A DNA stretch of 64,000 nucleotides from Streptomyces sp. R302. Lineage in GTDB: Bacteria > Actinomycetota > Actinomycetes > Streptomycetales > Streptomycetaceae. The position numbers and the translations under genes are program-made. How positions within the stretch are numbered: position 1 is the first letter of the stretch; every line of letters starts with the position of its first letter. The DNA lies in assembly GCF_012927245.1 (NCBI RefSeq), contig NZ_JABBGE010000014.1, positions 124,001 to 188,000 on the forward strand. Direction: 5' to 3'. A model generated the notes under the pieces. It had not been told where the DNA came from, made no database searches, and saw only the letters and a program-made list of their open reading frames with translations. This document shows positions 58,332 through 64,000 of this stretch, piece by piece.

Positions 58332-58359
58332 TTGTCACCGCGCGGTTCCGCCCTACGGT
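58332..58359 (+). promoter_or_regulatory. Promoter giving a leaderless transcript
   Basis: TTGTCA (58332-58337), a 16-bp spacer and TACGGT (58354-58359) lie so that the transcription start falls on the ATG at 58366. No ribosome site is present. Confidence 0.65.
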
Positions 58360-58365
58360 CTGAAC

Positions 58366-59316
58366 ATGGCCGAAAAACCCCTCTCCTCCCCGCCCTCTCC
58401 CACCGTGGCCCCCGGGTCTCCGCTGGCCCGCGCCGAGCGGTTCGTCTGGCTGACGGCCCGGGTGCTCGAACAGCGCCGATTCGCCTACCACTTCCTGCGC
58501 GGCGGCGCGGACCAGGTGGAGGCGGCCCTGACCGCGTACCTCGACGAGGACGGCGGTTACGGCCACGGGCTCGAACCGGACCTGCGCGGCCCGGTCAGCC
58601 AGCCGCTGCACACCGCGCACGCGCTGCGGGTCCTGGACTCCATCGGGCGCTGCGGCGGGCTGCGGGTGGAGCGGATCTGCCGCTATCTGACGGCGGTCTC
58701 CACGCACGAGGGGGCGCTGCCGGCGATCGACCCCTCCCAGCGCGGCTACCCGTCGGCGCCGTTCGTCCCGGTCGTCGACGACCCGCCGGGCGAGCTGCTG
58801 TCGACGGGCCCGGTGGTGGGCACGCTCCACCGCAACCAGGTCTGGCACGCCTGGCTGTTCCGGGCCACCGAGTTCTGCTGGGCGGCGGTGGAGTCGCTGG
58901 AGAAGTCCCATCCGTACGAGGTGCAGGCGGCGGTGGCGTTCCTCGACTCGGCGCCGGACCGGCCGCGGGCCGAGGCGGCGGCCGACCGGCTCGGGCGCCT
59001 GGTGCGCGAGCAGCGGCTCGCCGTCCTCGACCCGGAGCACCCGGAGGAGTTCCCGGTGGCCGACGGGTACGCGCCCGGCGAGCACCACTATCCGCACGAC
59101 TACGCGCGCGTGCCGGACTCGCTCGCCCGCGGCTGGTTCACCGACGAGGAGCTGTCCCGCTCGCTGGACTTCCTCGCGGCGGAGCAGGGCGAGGACGGCG
59201 GCTGGCCGATCCGGTGGCGGGCCTGGGCGCCGGGTTCGGCCCTGGAGTGGCGGCCGATCGTCACGATCGACGCCCTGCGCACCCTCCGCGCCTACGGGCG
59301 TCCGCTGGAGGACTGA
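58366..59316 (+). CDS. Conserved hypothetical protein with toroid-like QW motifs
   Basis: A 316-residue soluble protein. AYLDEDGGYGHGLEPDLRGPVSQPLHTAHALRVL and FLAAEQGEDGGWPIRWRAW resemble the DGG(Y/W) repeats of alpha/alpha toroid folds, as in prenyltransferases and terpene cyclases, but I see no DXDD or metal-binding motif. It is conserved in Streptomyces as far as I recall; function unknown. The mRNA is probably leaderless. Confidence 0.8.
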   Translation: MAEKPLSSPPSPTVAPGSPLARAERFVWLTARVLEQRRFAYHFLRGGADQVEAALTAYLDEDGGYGHGLEPDLRGPVSQPLHTAHALRVLDSIGRCGGLRVERICRYLTAVSTHEGALPAIDPSQRGYPSAPFVPVVDDPPGELLSTGPVVGTLHRNQVWHAWLFRATEFCWAAVESLEKSHPYEVQAAVAFLDSAPDRPRAEAAADRLGRLVREQRLAVLDPEHPEEFPVADGYAPGEHHYPHDYARVPDSLARGWFTDEELSRSLDFLAAEQGEDGGWPIRWRAWAPGSALEWRPIVTIDALRTLRAYGRPLED

Positions 59317-59321
59317 TCCGG

Positions 59322-59343
59322 GGCCCCACGCGCGCGTGGGGCC
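59322..59343. terminator. Perfect palindrome terminator
   Basis: A 22-bp perfect palindrome, GGCCCCACGCG and its complement, forms a 9-bp stem over a CGCG loop between convergent genes. Confidence 0.75.
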
Positions 59344-59372
59344 GCCCGGCCGGCTTCCGTACGGCTCCGGCC

Positions 59373-59690
59373 TCAGCCGCCCAGGGCCCGCACCCCCGCC
59401 GTCACGACGACGGCGGCGCCCACGACGACCAGGAAGGGGGCGCGCAGGACGAGCGCGAGCGCCGCGGCGGCGACGCCGGCGACCCGGGCGTCCAGGACCG
59501 GCTCCGTGCCCGTGGCGAAGGTCTGCTGGGCGGTGAGCGCCGCGAGCAGGGCGACGGGCAGCAGGGCGGCGAGCCGCTGGACGAGCGGGCGCTCCAGGGT
59601 CTGCGCCGGGACGAGCAGGCCGACCAGCTTGACCAGGTAGCAGCCGGCGACGGTGAGGCCGATCGCGATCCAGACGTGGGTGCCGTTCAT
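59373..59690 (-). CDS. azlD: AzlD domain protein, branched-chain amino acid exporter small subunit
   Basis: A 105-residue protein with three to four membrane helices: VWIAIGLTVAGCYLVKLVGLL, LLPVALLAALTAQQTF and ALVLRAPFLVVVGAAVVV, the AzlD pattern. ATG overlaps the azlC stop (ATGA). With AzlC it exports branched-chain or related amino acids. Confidence 0.9.
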   Translation of the reverse strand: MNGTHVWIAIGLTVAGCYLVKLVGLLVPAQTLERPLVQRLAALLPVALLAALTAQQTFATGTEPVLDARVAGVAAAALALVLRAPFLVVVGAAVVVTAGVRALGG

Positions 59691-60448
59691 CGGGCGGCCT
59701 CCTTGTTCCGCGTCCGCCGGCCCTGGAGCCAGAGGACGGCCGGGGCGGCGAGCGCCGACACCAGTACGGGGACGCCGGCCGGGAGCACGGGCAGCAGGCC
59801 CAGGCCGAGGACGACGGCGATCCCGGCGGTGGCCCGCTCGGTCGCGGTCCTCAGCATCGGGGCGAGCAGCGCGAGGAAGACCGCGGGTCCGGCGGCGTCG
59901 AGTCCCCAGGCGGCGGTGTCGCCGATGGCCTCGGCGCCGAGCGCGCCGAGCAGGGTGGGGACGTTCCACAGGACGTAGAGGGTGAGCCCGGTGACGGTGA
60001 AGCCGATCCGGGCGGACCTGCGGTCCGGCTGGGCGAGGGCGACGGCGGTGGTCTCGTCGATGACCCACTGCGCGGCAAACGGTTTCGCTGACCTCGGCAG
60101 GGCGAGGAGCTGGGAGAGGCGCAGCCCGTAGAAGGCGTTGCGGGTGCCGAGGAAGAAGGCACCGGCCGCGGCAGTGAACGGGTTTCCGCCGCCGGCGAGG
60201 GCGCCGACGAGGGCGAACTGCGAGGCGCCCGTGAAGACGAGCAGGCTGAGCGCGCAGGTCTGGAGGAGGGTGAGCCCGGCGCCCGCCGAGGTCACTCCGA
60301 AGGCGAAGCCGGAGAGTCCGACGGCGACGCCGACCCCGAGCGCGTCCCTGACGACGGCGGAGTCCGGTTTGCCCGCGCCACCGGCCGGCCCGGCGGATGA
60401 TCGGTCACGTATGTCCCCCGTGGCGGGGTGTGCTGTCTGTTCTGCCAC
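59687..60448 (-). CDS. azlC: AzlC family amino acid exporter
   Basis: A 253-residue protein with about 35 hydrophilic N-terminal residues, then GVAVGLSGFAFGVTSAGAGL, LLVFTGASQFALVGALAGGG, FFLGTRNAFYGLRL and WVIDETTAVALAQ, the AzlC hallmarks. The GTG at 60448 has no ribosome site. TAACGT, whose TAA is the stop of the preceding araC-type gene, lies 7 nt upstream, so both read-through from that gene and a leaderless internal start are possible. Confidence 0.9.
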   Translation of the reverse strand: MAEQTAHPATGDIRDRSSAGPAGGAGKPDSAVVRDALGVGVAVGLSGFAFGVTSAGAGLTLLQTCALSLLVFTGASQFALVGALAGGGNPFTAAAGAFFLGTRNAFYGLRLSQLLALPRSAKPFAAQWVIDETTAVALAQPDRRSARIGFTVTGLTLYVLWNVPTLLGALGAEAIGDTAAWGLDAAGPAVFLALLAPMLRTATERATAGIAVVLGLGLLPVLPAGVPVLVSALAAPAVLWLQGRRTRNKEAAR

Positions 60449-60458
60449 GTCGGAGACG

Positions 60459-61334
60459 TTACGAGCCCGCCCGCGCCCCGTCTTGTACGTTCTTGCGCCC
60501 GGCACGGCGGAGGTCCACGCCCCGGGAGCGCTGGTAGGCGCCCGGCGGGACGCCGATGCTGCGGGTGAAGTGCCGGTTGAGGTGGGGCTGGTCCGTGAAG
60601 CCGACGGCGACCGCCGCCTCGGCCGGCGGCGTCCCGGCGTCGAGGAGCCGCCGCGCCCGCCGGACCCGCGCGTCGGTGAGCCAGGTGTGCGGCGGCATGC
60701 CGTACTCGGCACGGAAGGCCCGCAGCAGCGCGAAGGGGCTGGTGCCGAGGTCGGCGGCGAGCCCCTCCAGGGTGGGCGGCTCGGCCATCCGCTCCTCCAG
60801 GACCTCACGGGCCCGTGCCGCGTCCCTTGCCCCCGCGCCACGGGGCGCCGACGGGCGCAGCCGGCCGCCGTGGCTGCGCAGCAACCGGGCGGTGACCAGG
60901 CGGAGCAGGCTGTCGGCGGCGAGCGCGTTGCCCTCCTCGGCGGCCCGGTGGACGCCGATCACGAGCTGGGCGGCGTACGGGTCGTCGACGACGGGCCGGG
61001 TGAAGCCGACCGGGGCACGGACGTCGAGGGCGTCGGCGGCGATGGAGCGGATGAGCTCCGCGTCCGGGTAGATCGTGCGGTAGGTCCAGCCCTCGGGGAC
61101 GCCCGCGTAGCCGGTGTGCGGGGTGTCGGGGTTCACCAGGGCGATCTGTCCGGGACCGGCGTGGACGAGCTCGCTCCCGGAGTGGAAGGACTCGACGCCC
61201 TCGGTGATCGCGGCGTAGACGAAGGTCTCGTGGGTGTGCCGGGAGAAGGTCTTCTGGATGTAGTGGGCGTGCAGCAGATCGACCCCCGGCAGCTCGGCGT
61301 ACTTCCAGTACCGTGCCTGCTCGCCCCTCGCCAT
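60459..61334 (-). CDS. AraC family transcriptional regulator
   Basis: A 291-residue regulator. The N-terminal cupin-like ligand domain (YIQKTFSRHTHETFVYAAITEG, LVNPDTPHTGYAG) is followed by a C-terminal double HTH (LEGLAADLGTSPFALLRAFRAEY, VAVGFTDQPHLNRHFTRSIGVPPG). GGAGGC precedes the ATG. It is the first gene of an AraC-AzlC-AzlD operon, a frequent arrangement in which it controls amino acid export. Confidence 0.92.
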   Translation of the reverse strand: MARGEQARYWKYAELPGVDLLHAHYIQKTFSRHTHETFVYAAITEGVESFHSGSELVHAGPGQIALVNPDTPHTGYAGVPEGWTYRTIYPDAELIRSIAADALDVRAPVGFTRPVVDDPYAAQLVIGVHRAAEEGNALAADSLLRLVTARLLRSHGGRLRPSAPRGAGARDAARAREVLEERMAEPPTLEGLAADLGTSPFALLRAFRAEYGMPPHTWLTDARVRRARRLLDAGTPPAEAAVAVGFTDQPHLNRHFTRSIGVPPGAYQRSRGVDLRRAGRKNVQDGARAGS

Positions 61335-61480
61335 GCCTCCATTCTGCGCTCGCGCCGGTCGGGGCGACGACCGGGACGACGCCCCGGGGCACCACCCGCA
61401 GGGGTGAGGGCGTGCGCGGGCCGGGCCGGGTTTTCCACAGGTCACGGCGGTTGTCGGTGGTCGGGTGCACGATGGGGGGC

Positions 61481-64000
61481 ATGGTCACGTCCGCGCTCGA
61501 AGACTTCTCCCCGGCCACCCGCGGGTGGTTCACCGGGGCGTTCACCGCGCCCACGGCCGCCCAGGAGGGCGCCTGGCGGGCCATCGGCGCGGGCTCGGAC
61601 GTGCTCGTCGTGGCCCCGACCGGCTCGGGCAAGACCCTCGCCGCCTTCCTCGCCTCCCTGGACCGGCTGGCGTCCGTGCCGGTCCCGGCCGAGCCGAAGA
61701 AGCGCTGCCGGGTGCTGTACGTCTCCCCGCTGAAGGCGCTCGCCGTCGACGTGGAGCGCAATCTCCGCTCGCCCCTGACCGGCATCCGCCAGGAAGCCGT
61801 GCGTCTCGGGCTGCCCGAGCCGGACGTACGGGTCGGCATCCGGTCCGGCGACACCCCGGCCGCCGAGCGCCGGGCGCTCGCCACCAGGCCGCCGGACATC
61901 CTGATCACCACCCCCGAGTCCCTCTTCCTCATGCTGACCTCGGCCACCCGGGAGGCGCTGTCCGGGGTGGAGACGGTCATCCTGGACGAGGTCCACGCGG
62001 TCGCCGGCACCAAGCGCGGCGCACACCTGGCCCTCACCCTGGAGCGGCTCGACGAGCTGCTCCCCCGCCCCGCCCGCCGGATCGGCCTCTCGGCCACGGT
62101 CCGCCCGGTCGACGAGGTCGCCCGCTTCCTCTCCCCCGGCCGCCAGGTCGAGATCGTGCAGCCCCCGTCGGGCAAGGAGTTCGACCTCTCCGTCGTCGTA
62201 CCCGTGGAGGACATGGGCGAGCTGGGCGGCTCCCCCGCCTCCGAGGGCAAGGACGGCGGCGACAAGCCGTCGATCTGGCCGCACGTCGAGGAGCGGATCG
62301 CCGACCTCGTCCAGGCCCACCGCTCCACGATCGTCTTCGCCAACTCCCGGCGCCTCGCCGAGCGCCTCTGCAACCGGCTCAACGAGATCGCCTACGAGCG
62401 GGCCACCGGCGAACCCGCCCCCGAAGGCGCCCCGCCCGCCGAGATCATGGCCCAGTCGGGCGCTGCGCAGGGCGCGCCGCCGCTGCTCGCCCGCGCCCAC
62501 CACGGCTCGGTCTCCAAGGAGCAGCGCGCCCAGGTCGAGGAGGACCTGAAGGCGGGCCGGCTGCCCGCCGTGGTCGCCACCTCCAGCCTGGAGCTCGGCA
62601 TCGACATGGGCGCGGTCGACCTCGTCGTCCAGGTCGAGTCGCCGCCCTCCGTGGCCTCCGGTCTCCAGCGCGTGGGCCGCGCGGGCCACCAGGTCGGCGC
62701 GGTCTCCACGGGCGTGGTGTTCCCCAAGTACCGCGGTGATCTGGTGCAGGCGGCCGTGGTCACCGAGCGGATGCGCTCGGGCTCCATCGAGTCGCTGCGG
62801 ATCCCGGCCAACCCGCTGGACGTCCTCGCCCAGCAGCTGGTCGCGATGGTCGCCCTCGACACCTGGCAGGTGGACGACCTGCTGACGGTGGTCCGCCGGG
62901 CCGCCCCCTTCGCCTCCCTCCCGGAATCGGCCTTCACCGGCGTGCTTGACATGCTCGCCGGCCGCTATCCCTCGGACGCCTTCGCCGAACTGCGCCCGCG
63001 CGTCGTGTGGGACCGGGTGGCGGGTAAGGTCACCGGCCGCCCGGGGGCCCAGCGGCTCGCGGTCACCTCCGGCGGCACCATCCCCGACCGGGGCCTGTTC
63101 GGGGTGTTCCTCGCCGGCTCCGACCCGAAGAAGGGCGGCGGCCGGGTCGGCGAGCTCGACGAGGAGATGGTGTACGAGTCCCGGGTCGGCGACGTCTTCA
63201 CGCTGGGCACCACGTCCTGGCGGATCGAGGACATCACCCGCGACCGGGTCCTGGTGTCACCGGCGCCGGGTGTGCCGGGGCGGCTGCCGTTCTGGAAGGG
63301 CGACCAGCTGGGCCGCCCGCTCGAACTGGGCCGCGCGGTCGGCGCGTTCCTGCGCGAGCTGGGCGCGCTCGGCGAGGAGGACGCCCGGCTGCGGCTGATC
63401 GCCGCGGGCCTGGACTCCTGGGCGGCGGAGAACGTCCTGGCGTATCTGAAGGAGCAGCGCGAGGCCTGCGGCCACGTCCCGGACGACCGCACGATCCTGG
63501 TGGAGCGCTTCCGCGACGAGCTGGGCGACTGGCGGGTCGTCGTCCACTCCCCCTTCGGCGCGCAGGTGCACGCGCCGTGGGCGCTCGCGCTCGGCGCCCG
63601 GCTCGCCGAGCGGTACGGCATGGACGCGCAGGTGATGCACGCCGACGACGGCATCGTGCTGCGCCTTCCCGACGCCGATCTGATGGGCCTCGACATGGGG
63701 CTCGACCTGCTGGACCACGAGCCGGTCGACCCCGGCCGCCACCTGGACACGGTGTACGACGCGGACCAGGCGCCGGTGGGCGCGGCGGACACCGTCTTCG
63801 ACAAGGGCGAGGTGGCGCAGATCGTCACCGACCAGGTGGGCGGCTCCGCCCTGTTCGCCTCCCGCTTCCGGGAGTGCGCCGCCCGCGCCCTGCTGCTGCC
63901 GAAGCGGAACCCCGGGAAGCGCACCCCGCTCTGGCAGCAGCGCCAGCGGGCGTCCCAACTGCTTCAGGTGGCGAGCGAGTTCGGCTCCTTCCCGATCGTT
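61481..64000 (+). CDS. lhr: Lhr-type ATP-dependent helicase (cut by window end)
   Basis: The visible 840 residues start MVTSALEDFSPATRGWF and include motif I VVAPTGSGKT, LYVSPLKALAVDVERNL, motif II ILDEVHAVAGTKRGAHL, motif III LSATVRP, TIVFANSRRLAERL, VATSSLELGIDMG and motif VI LQRVGRAGHQVG, then the winged-helix/Lhr-core region. The C-terminal part lies beyond the window; full Lhr proteins have about 1500 residues. Lhr is a 3'-5' helicase linked to DNA repair. The GGGGGG run before the ATG is a weak ribosome site. Confidence 0.95.
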   Translation, partial: MVTSALEDFSPATRGWFTGAFTAPTAAQEGAWRAIGAGSDVLVVAPTGSGKTLAAFLASLDRLASVPVPAEPKKRCRVLYVSPLKALAVDVERNLRSPLTGIRQEAVRLGLPEPDVRVGIRSGDTPAAERRALATRPPDILITTPESLFLMLTSATREALSGVETVILDEVHAVAGTKRGAHLALTLERLDELLPRPARRIGLSATVRPVDEVARFLSPGRQVEIVQPPSGKEFDLSVVVPVEDMGELGGSPASEGKDGGDKPSIWPHVEERIADLVQAHRSTIVFANSRRLAERLCNRLNEIAYERATGEPAPEGAPPAEIMAQSGAAQGAPPLLARAHHGSVSKEQRAQVEEDLKAGRLPAVVATSSLELGIDMGAVDLVVQVESPPSVASGLQRVGRAGHQVGAVSTGVVFPKYRGDLVQAAVVTERMRSGSIESLRIPANPLDVLAQQLVAMVALDTWQVDDLLTVVRRAAPFASLPESAFTGVLDMLAGRYPSDAFAELRPRVVWDRVAGKVTGRPGAQRLAVTSGGTIPDRGLFGVFLAGSDPKKGGGRVGELDEEMVYESRVGDVFTLGTTSWRIEDITRDRVLVSPAPGVPGRLPFWKGDQLGRPLELGRAVGAFLRELGALGEEDARLRLIAAGLDSWAAENVLAYLKEQREACGHVPDDRTILVERFRDELGDWRVVVHSPFGAQVHAPWALALGARLAERYGMDAQVMHADDGIVLRLPDADLMGLDMGLDLLDHEPVDPGRHLDTVYDADQAPVGAADTVFDKGEVAQIVTDQVGGSALFASRFRECAARALLLPKRNPGKRTPLWQQRQRASQLLQVASEFGSFPIV

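Overview
The window is a stretch of actinobacterial chromosome, almost certainly from Streptomyces. The reasons are very high GC with strong third-position GC, many GTG starts, a class II ribonucleotide reductase next to nrdR and lexA, and the gene set nrdJ-nrdR-lexA-dinG / hflX / rshA / dapF / miaA / miaB / gluABCD / recX-recA / lhr. From memory this is the order of the core chromosome of S. coelicolor (around SCO5760-SCO5806). I see no phage, insertion sequence, integrase, CRISPR array, rRNA or tRNA. It reads as conserved core chromosome with small lineage-specific inserts.

Layout. 1-4.2 kb: the start of a histidine phosphatase (cut by the window edge), an ABC-F ATPase divergent from a TetR regulator, a DUF4937 protein and a TerD protein. 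4.2-11.2 kb: DNA precursor supply and DNA damage response, with nrdR-nrdJ under a predicted NrdR-box pair, lexA under an SOS box, and a DinG helicase. 11.2-17.5 kb: an NRPS-independent siderophore operon (aminotransferase, two IucA/IucC synthetases, a GNAT acyltransferase). 17.8-20.4 kb: two tandem lipoprotein serine proteases. 20.4-32 kb: hflX, a secreted M1 peptidase, rshA, dapF, miaA, several small proteins and miaB. 32-39.5 kb: a GlxA-type regulator with a cysteine hydrolase, DedA, a NarL-type two-component pair, a DUF1537 kinase and a TAXI binding protein, separated by gaps rich in tandem repeats. 39.6-45.4 kb: gluK-gluR divergent from gluABCD. 45.7-48.7 kb: an FAD monooxygenase, then a Cys-containing leader peptide ahead of cysteine dioxygenase and a rhodanese. 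48.8-50.6 kb: recX-recA. 50.8-59.3 kb: a hypothetical protein, an SGNH hydrolase, a second NarL-type pair, a CydAB-like oxidase, an AI-2E exporter, DUF3046 and a toroid-like protein. 59.4-64 kb: AraC-AzlC-AzlD and the start of Lhr helicase (cut by the window end).

How the parts connect. LexA and RecA both carry recognisable SOS boxes, so the two poles of the SOS circuit lie in one window. The predicted NrdR boxes overlap the nrdRJ promoter, 31 bp (three helical turns) apart. The gluR-gluA gap holds a direct repeat spaced 11 bp, the classic OmpR-family operator layout. The cysteine dioxygenase-rhodanese pair sits behind a small peptide ending in CVC plus RNA pairings that could mask the downstream ribosome site, which looks like cysteine-responsive attenuation. 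Several genes without a Shine-Dalgarno show TANNNT followed by 6-7 nt and then the start codon, indicating leaderless mRNAs. The intergenic gaps are unusually rich in locus-specific short tandem repeats.
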